DNA from: CAZOIA01 sp964579675
Lineage (GTDB): Bacteria; Planctomycetota; Phycisphaerae; UBA1845; PWPN01
Direction of reading: 5' to 3'
DNA length: 31,882 bases
Assembly: GCA_964579675.1 (NCBI GenBank)
Contig: CAZOIA010000042.1
Location: 1 to 31,882, forward strand
The position numbers and the translations under genes are program-made. Below the pieces are notes generated by a model that was given only the letters and a program-made list of their open reading frames with translations, was not told where the DNA came from and did no database searches. Shown one piece after another: positions 8,252 through 16,638 of this stretch; the stretch's first letter is position 1, and each line of letters opens with the position of its first letter.

Positions 8252-9475
8252 TTAGCTTCTGAGTGGTTGCTTCGCTCCCAGTTCCGGCTTCCCTCTGCTG
8301 CACCGCGCGATACTGGCCAGCACGCCCACTAGTGCCCCGAGGACAATCGTTCCCGATCCACCCGCCGAAACGAGCGGCAGCGAGATCCCCTTGGTCGGCG
8401 CGGCCGAGGTCACCACGGCGATGTTCATGGCTGCCTGGAAACCGATCACCAGGGTGATCCCGAGCGCCAGCAGGCGGCCGGCGGGATCGACACACCGCCT
8501 GATCACGCCGCGGCCATGCCACATCAACGCAACCAGCAACGCGATCACCGTCACCGCTCCGATCATGCCCAGCTCTTCGCAGATGACGGCAAAGACAAAG
8601 TCGTTGTGCGCCTGAGGCAGGTATCCCTTGCCGAACCCGCCTCCCAATCCCCGTCCCCACCAGCCGCCGCTGGCGATCGTGCACAGGGATTGGATCACCT
8701 GGTAGCCCTTGCCTTCGGGGTCCTTCCAGGGATCGATGAAAGTCACGAGCCTCTCGATCCGGTGAGGCCTGCTCCGAAGCAAATAACCGAACGCCGCCAC
8801 CGCGGGCAGAACCAGCAAAAACAGGTGCCGCCATTTCGCCCCGCCCATAAGCAGCATCCCACCGGCCACCGCCGCCAACAACGCCGCCGTCCCGAAATCC
8901 TCGATCCCGACAACGGCAACACAGACCCCGATCACACCCACCGCCGGCATTAGCCCCCGCCAGAACGCACCAATATTCACCCGGTACGCCATCCAACCCG
9001 CCAGGAAGATCGGCAGCGCCGCTTTCAGCAGCTCCGACGGCTGGAACCGCAAGCTCGAACCCGGCAGTTGCACCCAGCGCCGCGCGCCGTTCACCTCCAC
9101 TCCCACGCCCGGCACAAACACCAGCGCCAGCATGACCGCCGCGAGCGCCAGCGGAACCAGCGCGAACCATCCCCTCCAGGCGAACCAGACGTGATACGGA
9201 ATGCGGGTCATCATCAGCATGGCCGCCAAGCCGGCAACCACGAGCACGAACTGCCGAATCGAGGCTGAGCCCCACTGAGCCACCGGCACCACCGGTTGAC
9301 CCGCCGAAACGCTGACCGAGAAGGTAATCACCGCCCCGATCCCCATCAGCCCCGCCGCGATCGCCACAATTGACGTAGACGCCAGCCGCCCGCGCCCGCC
9401 CTCGCTCAATCCGCGATCCCGGAGATCCGCGGACAAGCCAGCCGATCTAATCTCTGCCGGTACCATTCCGCTCAT
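8252..9475 (-). CDS. ftsW: FtsW, SEDS-family peptidoglycan glycosyltransferase
   Basis: A 407-residue polytopic membrane protein, last gene of the dcw run. SEDS-family motifs: NGARRWVQLPGSSLRFQPSELLK (129-151), EDFGTA (192-197), ERLVTFIDPWKDPEGKGYQVIQS (241-263), the NDFVFAVICEELG region (291-303) and PTKGISLPLVSAGGSG (360-375). About ten membrane segments can be drawn. It polymerises lipid II into glycan strands with its partner FtsI. The ATG at 9475 has no clear Shine-Dalgarno, and a second ATG lies three codons in. The gene follows mraY by 34 bases with no murD between, and no murG or murC follows. RodA is the alternative name for such a protein; the dcw context favours FtsW. Confidence 0.9.
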   Translation of the reverse strand: MSGMVPAEIRSAGLSADLRDRGLSEGGRGRLASTSIVAIAAGLMGIGAVITFSVSVSAGQPVVPVAQWGSASIRQFVLVVAGLAAMLMMTRIPYHVWFAWRGWFALVPLALAAVMLALVFVPGVGVEVNGARRWVQLPGSSLRFQPSELLKAALPIFLAGWMAYRVNIGAFWRGLMPAVGVIGVCVAVVGIEDFGTAALLAAVAGGMLLMGGAKWRHLFLLVLPAVAAFGYLLRSRPHRIERLVTFIDPWKDPEGKGYQVIQSLCTIASGGWWGRGLGGGFGKGYLPQAHNDFVFAVICEELGMIGAVTVIALLVALMWHGRGVIRRCVDPAGRLLALGITLVIGFQAAMNIAVVTSAAPTKGISLPLVSAGGSGTIVLGALVGVLASIARCSRGKPELGAKQPLRS

Positions 9476-9509
9476 CGTTCATAGTCCCGCATTCATCGTC
9501 CCTTCCTGT

Positions 9510-10658
9510 TCATCTCAGTTTCACCGTCGCGAGCGCGACCCCGGCGAAGATCGCCGCCACCAGCCAGAACCGCGTCACCGTTTGCGTCTCCGTCCAGCCT
9601 CCCAAGCGAAAGTGATGATGGATCGGTGCGACCCGGAAGATCCTTCTTCCACCCGTCATCTTGAAGTAGCCGACCTGCATGATGACCGACACCGCCTCGA
9701 TCACGAACACCCCGCCGACGATGAACAGCATAAGCTCCTGGCGGGTGCAGATGGCCACGTACCCGATCAACCCGCCCAGCGGCAGTGAGCCGGTATCACC
9801 CATGAACACCTGCGCCGGATGGCAGTTGTACCACAGGAACCCCAGACACGATCCCATCATCGCCCCGCACAGCACCGCCAGCTCAGCGGTGAGGGGAATG
9901 TGGGGGAACAACAGACTGTTGGCCCGCTCCGGATCACCGCCCAGAAACGAAAGCACCATGAACACGAAGCTGCACAACGCCATGCACCCCGCCGCCAGTC
10001 CGTCCATCCCGTCCGTCAGGTTCACCGCGTTCGACGTGCCCGCGATCACCATGACGGCTATGACCAGGAACAGCGCCTTGCCCAGCTCGATCCCAGTCTT
10101 GTAGAAGGGCACGTTCAGAATGCGAAACGCCTCCAACGTCTCCCCGTCCTGGAGCGTGGCCAGGGCGGCGAGGTTTCCTTCTCCGTGCTGGTAGATGAAG
10201 ATGCCCAGCAAAACCCCCAGCCCGATCTGGAACAACAGCTTCTCGTACATCTTGAGCCCGTCGCGAGAGCCGCTTCGCGTCCCCACCCTCAGCTTCAGCC
10301 AGTCGTCGATGCCGCCCAATGCTGTGAGCCACAACATGCAGAACAGGCTCATGATGATGTAGAAGTTGGTGAGGTCCGCGAGCAGGATCACACAAACGAA
10401 GATGGCCGCCACGATCAGCAGCCCGCCCATGGTCGGCGTGTTGGTCTTGTCCCGCGTGTCCTCATTCAGAAGCTTATGATCAAACTCGGGCTGATCGCCG
10501 ATCTTGCGGCGCTTGAGTTCCCTGATGACCCGCGGCCCCAGAAGCCAGACGACTCCGAAGCCCAGCAGAATCGCACAAGTCCCGCGGAACAACACATCCC
10601 GATAGGCGTACGGGCCCGGTCGCAACCCGTACCAGTAATCGATGAGATGATACAACAC
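9510..10658 (-). CDS. mraY: MraY, phospho-N-acetylmuramoyl-pentapeptide transferase
   Basis: A 382-residue protein beginning at GTG; the resulting MLYHLIDYW is the usual MraY N-terminus, which supports this start. It transfers phospho-MurNAc-pentapeptide from UDP to undecaprenyl phosphate, making lipid I at the inner membrane. Motifs: TPTMGGLL (74-81), the catalytic IDDW (117-120), NLTDGMDG (213-220), GDTGSLPLGG (287-296) and the histidine cluster PIHHHFRLGGW (345-355). Ten membrane helices are plausible, and the length is slightly above the usual 360. It lies 78 bases downstream of murF; the spacer shows no obvious terminator. Confidence 0.95.
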   Translation of the reverse strand: MLYHLIDYWYGLRPGPYAYRDVLFRGTCAILLGFGVVWLLGPRVIRELKRRKIGDQPEFDHKLLNEDTRDKTNTPTMGGLLIVAAIFVCVILLADLTNFYIIMSLFCMLWLTALGGIDDWLKLRVGTRSGSRDGLKMYEKLLFQIGLGVLLGIFIYQHGEGNLAALATLQDGETLEAFRILNVPFYKTGIELGKALFLVIAVMVIAGTSNAVNLTDGMDGLAAGCMALCSFVFMVLSFLGGDPERANSLLFPHIPLTAELAVLCGAMMGSCLGFLWYNCHPAQVFMGDTGSLPLGGLIGYVAICTRQELMLFIVGGVFVIEAVSVIMQVGYFKMTGGRRIFRVAPIHHHFRLGGWTETQTVTRFWLVAAIFAGVALATVKLR

Positions 10659-10736
10659 GCCTGATTACGCCCACTTCGGATGACCCGGGACCATGCGCAC
10701 GTCCGCCTCTCCGAACCACGCTCATCCTGCTGGAGA

Positions 10737-12371
10737 TCACACCGTTAACCGGGCAGGCGACGGCGACCTCCTTCTCGGCGATGGCCGCCGCGGAAGTGAT
10801 CCCGCCCCACCGCGGATCACCGTCACCAGCTTCTCCAGAGCCAGGACCCGCGAGCCCTTGATCAGAATCGTGTCGCCATCCCTCAGATAAGACACCAGCC
10901 GACGCCGGGCCAGGGCGACCGACGCGTACGCATGGGTCTCGATGGAGCCCTCGCTGACCGTCTCGATCGTCTTGCTCACCAGTTTCGCGTTTTCGCCGAT
11001 CGCTATGACCAGGTCCACGCCGCTGGAGCCGATCCGCTCGGCCGCCTCGCGATGCAACCGCTCCGAGGCCGGTCCCAACTCCCGCATGTCGCCGAGGATC
11101 AGCACCCGCCGACCGTTCGCCGGCGTCTCGAGCAACACCTCGACTGCCGCCGTGAGTGAAGCGGGATTCGCGTTGTAGGCATCGTTGATAAGCACCAGCG
11201 GGCCCACCCGCTCGAACCCCAGCCGCATCGGCGGAAGCGTAAACGTGGCCAGCCGCCCGGCGATCTCCTCGTGGTCCATGCTAAATCGCCGGGCCACGCC
11301 GATCGCCGCCAACGCATTGAACACGTTGTGCCGACCCGGTACCCGCAGGCTGTACCTGAAGCGACCGTTCACCGTGAACTCCATGTGGGCGGGGACCCAT
11401 TCGCGCGGCCCGCCTCTCTCCTCCCATCTCTCGTCCCCCGGTGCACGTCTCTCTCCGTCGCTCCGGCTATCCGTCTCCCACTCGCCCACTCTCCCTCTCT
11501 CGTTCTCTTCCTCTGCCCCCTCCGGCCCGCCCGTGGACACGAGCCGCAGGTCCGTCAGCCGAAAGTCCGCCTCCGGCCACTCACCGAACGTCACGCGCGT
11601 GACCCCGGCCAACTCGCGGTCCCGCTCCAGCCCCGAACGGAGGACCTCACAATCGGCGTTCAGCACGACGCGGCCATCGGGCCGGAGATGGTGAAGCAAC
11701 GACAGCTTCTCCACCGCGATCTTCTCCAGCGTGCCGAGCCCTTCAAGGTGTGCTTCCGACACGCCGGTGATGACAGCGACCTCCGGCTCAACGAGTCCCG
11801 CCAGGGCCGCGATTTCGCCCGGGGCGTTCGTCCCCACCTCGCAGACGACAAACGCATCCGACGGCCCTACCGACAGCAGCGTCAGCGGAACCCCGATCTC
11901 GTTGTTGAAGCTCTTGGCCGCCGCCTTACCCTGCCACCGCCCCTCGAGCACGTGGGCGATCATCGCCTTGGTCGTCGTCTTGCCGTTGCTCCCGGTAACC
12001 GCCACTACGGCCACCGATCTGCCCATAACCGACCGGCGATAGTACCGCGCCAACCGACCCATCGCCTGGACCGGGTCGTCCACTCGGATCAGGAGCGCAT
12101 CGGGCGGCACGCCACGCCGCCTGAGTCGCTGGCGCACCGGCGCCGGCACCTCGAAGCTGCTGCGAACGACCGCTGCCATCGCCCCCCGGGCGAACGCCTC
12201 TCCTGCGAAATCGTGCCCGTCAAACCGCGCCCCGCGAACCGCGACAAACAGATCCCCTCTTTCGACAGCGCGAGAATCCGTCACCACTCGCGTGACACTG
12301 CCGGGCGGCATCGGCCGGTCGCACGTGCCCTCGACGGCCTCGATCACTTCTTCCAACGTCAAAGGCTTCAT
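10737..12371 (-). CDS. murF: MurF, UDP-MurNAc-tripeptide D-Ala-D-Ala ligase, with a low-complexity insert
   Basis: A 544-residue protein from the ATG at 12371; a TTG two codons earlier is less likely. Typical MurF is about 450. It adds D-Ala-D-Ala to the UDP-MurNAc-tripeptide in the cytoplasm. Visible: N-terminal SRAVERGDLFVAVRG, the ATP loop VTGSNGKTTTK (about 126-136), KSFNNEIGVPLTLL, the PGRHNVFNALAAIG block, LINDAYNANPASL and LGDMRELG. Between LTDLRLV and HMEFTVNG there is an insert of about 46 residues (DNA about 11397-11531) made of Glu, Arg and Gly and containing ERGRVGE. It is encoded by a GA-rich repeat shared with murE. The C-terminal 24 residues are also Arg/Pro/Ser-rich. The catalytic blocks are intact, so the enzyme is probably functional. 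Confidence 0.92.
   Translation of the reverse strand: MKPLTLEEVIEAVEGTCDRPMPPGSVTRVVTDSRAVERGDLFVAVRGARFDGHDFAGEAFARGAMAAVVRSSFEVPAPVRQRLRRRGVPPDALLIRVDDPVQAMGRLARYYRRSVMGRSVAVVAVTGSNGKTTTKAMIAHVLEGRWQGKAAAKSFNNEIGVPLTLLSVGPSDAFVVCEVGTNAPGEIAALAGLVEPEVAVITGVSEAHLEGLGTLEKIAVEKLSLLHHLRPDGRVVLNADCEVLRSGLERDRELAGVTRVTFGEWPEADFRLTDLRLVSTGGPEGAEEENERGRVGEWETDSRSDGERRAPGDERWEERGGPREWVPAHMEFTVNGRFRYSLRVPGRHNVFNALAAIGVARRFSMDHEEIAGRLATFTLPPMRLGFERVGPLVLINDAYNANPASLTAAVEVLLETPANGRRVLILGDMRELGPASERLHREAAERIGSSGVDLVIAIGENAKLVSKTIETVSEGSIETHAYASVALARRRLVSYLRDGDTILIKGSRVLALEKLVTVIRGGAGSLPRRPSPRRRSPSPARLTV
11414..11527. repeat. GA/CT-rich low-complexity repeat inside murF
   Basis: Almost pure pyrimidine on the plus strand, with CTCTC, CCATC and CTCCGTC words. 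The 11485-11504 segment (coding sense aacgagagagggagagtggg) is nearly identical to 13395-13414 in murE, and both are read in the same frame as E-R-G-R-V-G. The length keeps the murF frame open. Confidence 0.75.
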
Positions 12372-12383
12372 AGTCAAAGCTCT

Positions 12384-12414
12384 CAGCTATCCGCTATCAG
12401 CTATCAGCTATCAG
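12384..12414. repeat. heptamer tandem repeat at the murE-murF junction
   Basis: Successive copies of a 7 bp unit (ctatcag on the plus strand, ctgatag in the transcribed sense) fill the 39-base murE-murF gap. They overlap the murE stop codon at 12411-12413. A similar word (gctgattgctgatagc) occurs at 24773-24788 upstream of the permease gene. Confidence 0.7.
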
Positions 12415-14276
12415 TTCCCAATCCTCAATTCATCGTTCATCATCGCCGCCAGCACCTCCGCCGCCACCGCCGAGTCATCGAATGGCCTACGCTGGCGACC
12501 GATCTCCTGATAATTCTCGTGTCCCTTGCCCGCCAGCAGCACCACATCGCCGCGCTCAGCCGTTGCAATCGCGCTGGCAATGGCGCGGCGACGATCGGGC
12601 TCGATGTGCACCCTCTGTAGTTGCTCGGGCTCAAAGCCGGCCATGATGTCCTCGATGATCCCCTGGGGATCTTCCGTTCGGGGGTTGTCGCTGGTGACGA
12701 TGATCCGGTCCGCCCCTCGTGCCGCCACCCGCGCCATGCGGGCCCGCTTGGTGCGGTCCCGATCGCCACCGCAGCCGAACATCACGATCAGTCGCCGTCC
12801 TTTGTCCCTCGTCAGTGGCCCCAGCGCCGATAGCACGTTCTTGAGCGCGTCGTCCGTGTGGGCGTAATCGACAAGAACGGTCAAACCCGGATCTCGGGCA
12901 TGTTGACTCCCTGCACCGGCCGGTTCGACCCGCTGCAGCCGCCCGGGAATACATCGCACCGAGGCCAGGCCCGACGCAACCGTCTCGAGCGGGATGCCCA
13001 ACACCGCCGCCGCTGCCGCTGCTGCCAGGCAATTCTGGACATTGTGCTCGCCGATCAGCGGCGAGACAACCTCGCACGACTCGAACCCCGCAGCACCCGC
13101 TTGCCTTACCGCACGCCGGACGATGAGTTCAAACCGCGTCCCCGCCTCGCTCATCTCATGCACGCGAGCGCACACGTCAGGACCACACGAATCCGTGACC
13201 GCCCCGCCTGCGGGCACGGAAACCTGCCCATCTGCAAACGGCGACTCGTGACCAGGAATCTGACCGCGTCCGAAACCGCCCGGCCCACGAGGAAACGCGC
13301 TCCCCTGCGGGTCGCGGCTAAACGAGTCGTCGGACGCAACATCCCGCACGCTCCCCTGCGGGTCGCGGCTAAACGCCGCGCGACCGGACGTCTTCCCCAC
13401 TCTCCCCCTCTCGCCCTCTTCCCCTCTCTGTCTCTCCGTCCCTCCGTCTCTGGGTCCCTGCGTCTCTCTATCGCATATTCCGTACCGGATCACCCGGGCC
13501 TGGCACTTGCCGATCATCTCTCTCCAGGCCTTGTCCTCCTGGTTCACGACGGCCATCGCATCGCGGTCCAATCCATCGAAGAGCCGCCTCTTGGCCCGCA
13601 GGTACGACGGCATGTCATGGTGGTAGTCCAGATGATCGCCGGAGAGGTTCGTGAATACGGCGACGGCGAAGCGGAGCCCATCGCAGCGGCCCTGATCGAG
13701 TGCGTGGCTTGACACCTCCATGATCGCGTGCGTGACCCCCGCCTCAACCGCCTCGGCCAGGTAGCCCACGAGCGTGGCGGCTGGCGGTGTCGTCATGAAT
13801 GCTTCGATCCTGCGGCACGACAAGTCATATTGAATCGTGCCCAACATCGCGGTCGGGCACTGTGCCGCGTTCAGGATTGCCCGGAGCAGGTAGCAGGACG
13901 TGCTCTTCCCGTTGGTCCCGGTAACGCCGACGAGCTTGAGCCGCCCATCCTGCTGCAGCTCGTCCAGCCCGTAGAGCACGGCCGCCAGCCGGCCGGCTAC
14001 GCCGCGAGCGCTGTCAACACGCAACGAGGGCACGGAAGCCGGCAGCGGAACCGGGCCTTCAGTGATCACCGCACAGGCCCCCGCTTGCACCGCGCTATCA
14101 ACGAAGGCATGCCCGTCGGCCTGCAGCCCCCGCATCGCCACGAAACAGGAGCCGGGCCCGGCCTGACGCGAGTCCTCCACCACCGAGGTGATCACCGGAT
14201 CCACCAACCCCTCCCAGCACGAGCAGAGCCCCGCCCGGGTAACCAGCCGAGACCACCTCATCCCTTCGTTCGCCAT
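12411..14276 (-). CDS. murE: MurE, UDP-MurNAc-dipeptide meso-diaminopimelate ligase, with a repeat-derived insert
   Basis: A 621-residue protein; typical MurE is about 490-500. It adds the third residue of the stem peptide. Motifs: EDSRQAGPGSCFVAMRG (34-50), ATP loop VTGTNGKSTS (118-127), MTTPPA (161-166), MEVSSHALDQGR (186-197), NLSGDHLDYHHDM (210-222), GEHNVQNCLAA and SDNPRTEDP. The DNPR motif marks the meso-diaminopimelate-specific type. Residues about 271-366 (DNA 13179-13466), between RVIRYGICD and VHEMSEAGTRFEL, are an insert without family counterpart. It comprises a GA-rich repeat (GERGRVGK) followed by two FSRDPQGS units spaced 17 residues apart. The C-terminus (MMNDELRIGN) also reads into a spacer repeat. 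The conserved blocks are complete, so activity is likely retained. Confidence 0.92.
   Translation of the reverse strand: MANEGMRWSRLVTRAGLCSCWEGLVDPVITSVVEDSRQAGPGSCFVAMRGLQADGHAFVDSAVQAGACAVITEGPVPLPASVPSLRVDSARGVAGRLAAVLYGLDELQQDGRLKLVGVTGTNGKSTSCYLLRAILNAAQCPTAMLGTIQYDLSCRRIEAFMTTPPAATLVGYLAEAVEAGVTHAIMEVSSHALDQGRCDGLRFAVAVFTNLSGDHLDYHHDMPSYLRAKRRLFDGLDRDAMAVVNQEDKAWREMIGKCQARVIRYGICDRETQGPRDGGTERQRGEEGERGRVGKTSGRAAFSRDPQGSVRDVASDDSFSRDPQGSAFPRGPGGFGRGQIPGHESPFADGQVSVPAGGAVTDSCGPDVCARVHEMSEAGTRFELIVRRAVRQAGAAGFESCEVVSPLIGEHNVQNCLAAAAAAAVLGIPLETVASGLASVRCIPGRLQRVEPAGAGSQHARDPGLTVLVDYAHTDDALKNVLSALGPLTRDKGRRLIVMFGCGGDRDRTKRARMARVAARGADRIIVTSDNPRTEDPQGIIEDIMAGFEPEQLQRVHIEPDRRRAIASAIATAERGDVVLLAGKGHENYQEIGRQRRPFDDSAVAAEVLAAMMNDELRIGN
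13298..13375. repeat. two in-frame palindromic repeat units inside murE
   Basis: Two identical 27-base copies (13298-13324 and 13349-13375) of cgctcccctgcgggtcgcgg followed by ctaaacg, 51 bases (17 codons) apart. In the murE sense each encodes FSRDPQGS. The same unit forms the arrays at 14404-14546 and 21257-21433. Confidence 0.85.
13391..13465. repeat. GA/CT-rich low-complexity repeat inside murE
   Basis: A pyrimidine-rich plus strand, GA-rich in the coding sense. 13436-13455 (coding sense acccagagacggagggacgg) matches 24440-24459 in lysS at 17 of 20 positions. 13395-13414 matches the murF repeat. Confidence 0.75.
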
Positions 14277-14603
14277 CCGCGGGCGGTCCTTACGTCATCG
14301 TGCAGGGCAACGCAATTACCTCACCAACGCCACATTGAGAACGGCGAATTGAGAGCCGACAACTGGAAGGACGACCGCCGCTTGCAACTTCGCGAAATGG
14401 ACGCGCTCCCCTGCGGGTCGCGGCTAAACGTTCTGTCCCAAGCGCTCCCCTTCGGGTCGCGGCTAAACGTTTTGTCCCAAGCGCTCCCCTTCGGGTCGCG
14501 GCTAAACGTTCTGTCCCAAGCGCTCCCCTGCGGGTCGCGGCTAAACATCCCTTCTCACTTGTCAGTTCGCCCCTCCTGATTCTCAACTCTCAACTCTCCA
14601 TTC
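14277..14603. other. ftsI-murE spacer filled with repeats
   Basis: 327 bases without a gene. The left part has attgagaacggcgaattgagag-type words. The middle is a four-copy array of the 27-base palindromic unit (14404-14546). The right end is a run of tctcaactctcaactctcc words that reaches the ftsI stop codon. Open frames here (residues AATRRGALGTERL repeated) are translations of the array. Confidence 0.75.
14404..14546. repeat. four-copy tandem array of the palindromic unit, 39 bp period
   Basis: Copies start at 14404, 14443, 14482 and 14521: exactly 39-base spacing, a 27-base unit plus a 12-base linker (ttctgtcccaag, with one substitution). The core CGCTCCCC-NNN-GGGTCGCG is an imperfect palindrome whose loop is TGC in copies 1 and 4 and TTC in copies 2 and 3. 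Confidence 0.9.
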
Positions 14604-16352
14604 TCAATTATTCCGACTATCCCACACCAGACGCGTGCTCCCGTCAACGGGCTTGTCCGGCGGGATACCCAGATAAGGCAACACCTCCTCGAGAATCGCC
14701 CGCACTGCGGGCAGGGCCACCACCGAGCCGTAGTAGCCGATCCGGCGGTTCGGCTTGCGAACCATCACGAGCACGACCACCGAGGGATCGCTCGCCGGTG
14801 CCGCAGCAATAAACGAAGCCAGGTAGGCATCCGGCTCGTAGCCCCGCCGGCCCCGCCTCGGCACCTGGGCCGTCCCCGTCTTGCCCATGACCTGCCACTT
14901 GTCAAGGTTGCACTTCCTGCCCGTCCCTTCGTTCACGACCTTGACCAGAAGCTCGCTCATCGTAGCCGCCGTGGCCGGAGCAAGCGCCTCCCCACGGCCG
15001 ATCACAGCCCGGTGATCCTCGACCACGCCCCCGTACTTGTCGATGACCGCACGGACCACCCGAGGTCGCAGCAGCCGTCCGCCGTTGACCAGTGACGAGA
15101 AGGCGGTGGCGATCTGAATCGGCGTCACCGCCAGCTCCTGCCCCATCGGCACCGACGTCGTCGAGTAGGAGTTCCACTTCGCCAGCGGCATCAGCAGACC
15201 GTTACCCTCGCCCGGCAGATCAATCCCCGCTGCCTCTCCGAAACCGAACGCTTTCAGCGACGTGTACATCCGGGTGTTGCCCAGCCGTTGGCCCAGGATG
15301 GCCATGCCGACGTTGCTCGACTTGGCCAGCACTTCCGCCACGGTCAGGTTCCCGTAGGCATGGTGGTCATGCAGGAACCGTTTGCCCGTTACGTATAACC
15401 CGTTGTGGCAGAAGATGGTCTCCTCCGGCCTTGCCAGCCCCGCCGCCAGCGCGGCGGCCATAATGTAAGGCTTGAAGATGCTTCCCGGCTCCACCGGATC
15501 CGTCAGGACCCGGTTGCGTCTCACGTCCGCGGGAACGCTGCGAGCCCGGCTCGGGTCGAACGTCGGGTAGCTCGTCATCGCCAGCACTTCACCCGTCTTG
15601 GGATTCATCAGAATCCCGAGCCCGCTCTGGGCCCCGAAATGCTCGACCTGCTTGCGCACCTCGCGTTCGACGACCTCCTGGATGACCGCATCGAGGGTCA
15701 ACACCACGTGCAGACCGTCGCGGGGCGGCACGTACGAATCCTTCTCCTGAAACATTGCCCGCCGGCGAAAGTCCCGGAATACGACCCGCCGCCCGGGCCG
15801 CGCTCCCAGGTACGTCTCAAACGCCAGCTCGATCCCCTCGAGCCCTTTGCCCTCGCTGCCCACAAAACCCACGACATGCGCCGCCAGCGATCCCATGGGA
15901 TACATTCGCGACGGCTCGCTGTGGACTCCGATCCCCCGGATCTTGAGCAACTTGACGCCCTCAACTTCCGACGGCCCCGCGCCGCGCTGGATCACCACGT
16001 ATCCCCGAGAACTGGGATAATCGAGCGCCTGCTTGATCGCCCCCGCCGGAAGGGCCAGCGCCCTTGCCAATCGTCGCGCAGCCTCCCCATGATCCTCGAT
16101 CGCTCGGGGGTCGGCATAAATCGTGGGAAGGTCCTGGCTGCCGGCCAATACGCGATGCCGACGATCCAGAACGGCGCCCCGGCGGCCCCGTAACGGGAGC
16201 GTGTTGGCCTGCCGACGGTAGGACCACGCCAGCAACCTCGGCCGCTGCACGGCGTGGATCCGGACCAGCCAGCCGATCAGACCGACCAGCATCACACATA
16301 TAGACCCGATCAACGCCTGAGCAACCCATGTGCGCTGATCCGCTGGCCTCAT
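14604..16352 (-). CDS. ftsI: FtsI/PBP2B-type penicillin-binding protein, division transpeptidase
   Basis: A 582-residue class B PBP. One membrane helix at about 13-31, then the dimerisation segment beginning LPLRGRRGAVLDRRHRVLAGS (52-72). The transpeptidase domain has the SxxK motif S291-I-F-K, SSN at 345-347 and KTGT at 491-494. There is no PASTA domain. It cross-links septal peptidoglycan in the periplasm, working with FtsW and FtsL. The ATG is preceded by AAGGGGG about ten bases upstream and follows the FtsL-like gene by 19 bases. The stop codon is supplied by the A+T-richer repeat (aattgagaat sense) at the start of the next spacer, so the last residues SRNN may not be ancestral. Confidence 0.94.
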   Translation of the reverse strand: MRPADQRTWVAQALIGSICVMLVGLIGWLVRIHAVQRPRLLAWSYRRQANTLPLRGRRGAVLDRRHRVLAGSQDLPTIYADPRAIEDHGEAARRLARALALPAGAIKQALDYPSSRGYVVIQRGAGPSEVEGVKLLKIRGIGVHSEPSRMYPMGSLAAHVVGFVGSEGKGLEGIELAFETYLGARPGRRVVFRDFRRRAMFQEKDSYVPPRDGLHVVLTLDAVIQEVVEREVRKQVEHFGAQSGLGILMNPKTGEVLAMTSYPTFDPSRARSVPADVRRNRVLTDPVEPGSIFKPYIMAAALAAGLARPEETIFCHNGLYVTGKRFLHDHHAYGNLTVAEVLAKSSNVGMAILGQRLGNTRMYTSLKAFGFGEAAGIDLPGEGNGLLMPLAKWNSYSTTSVPMGQELAVTPIQIATAFSSLVNGGRLLRPRVVRAVIDKYGGVVEDHRAVIGRGEALAPATAATMSELLVKVVNEGTGRKCNLDKWQVMGKTGTAQVPRRGRRGYEPDAYLASFIAAAPASDPSVVVLVMVRKPNRRIGYYGSVVALPAVRAILEEVLPYLGIPPDKPVDGSTRLVWDSRNN

Positions 16353-16371
16353 CTAACCGCAACCCCCTTTC

Positions 16372-16638
16372 TCAACGTCGATTTGGCAATGCCTCTTGCA
16401 CCTCTCGGAAGCCGGCATCCAGCCCGAACCGCTCGGCACGCTCACGAATCATCTGCGGCGAGCGCAGACGCGCCAACTCCATCTCCTGACTCCAGATCTG
16501 CTGTCGCAACTCGGTCTGTCGAAACTGGAACTCCTGAATCCGCCGCAAGTGCTGGGCCTGCTCGGCACGCATCGCTACCACAGCAATACCGATCCCCGTT
16601 AGCCCGATCAGCAGTCCCACTGTCCGCGGTATCGTCAT
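16372..16638 (-). CDS. ftsL: FtsL-like small bitopic division protein
   Basis: An 88-residue protein with one N-terminal membrane helix (about 6-23, VGLLIGLTGIGIAVVAM) followed by a coiled-coil region (about 25-65: AQHLRRIQEFQFRQTELRQQIWSQEMELARL) and a short tail RAERFGL. This layout, with the gene immediately upstream of ftsI, is that of FtsL, which in other bacteria joins FtsB and FtsQ to activate FtsW-FtsI. Sequence similarity to FtsL is usually too weak to recognise by eye, so the name rests on topology and position. Its ATG overlaps the stop of the LysM gene as ATGA. Confidence 0.7.
   Translation of the reverse strand: MTIPRTVGLLIGLTGIGIAVVAMRAEQAQHLRRIQEFQFRQTELRQQIWSQEMELARLRSPQMIRERAERFGLDAGFREVQEALPNRR

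Noticed and set aside
11397..13466. Frameshift or pseudogene status of murE and murF because of their unusual length
   Set aside because: All conserved blocks occur in one continuous frame on both sides of the inserts, so the genes appear intact.
14290..14586. Open frames encoding tandem AATRRGALGTERL or FSRDPQGSAWD peptides
   Set aside because: These are translations of the repeat array in the ftsI-murE spacer, with no independent start signal or coding bias.
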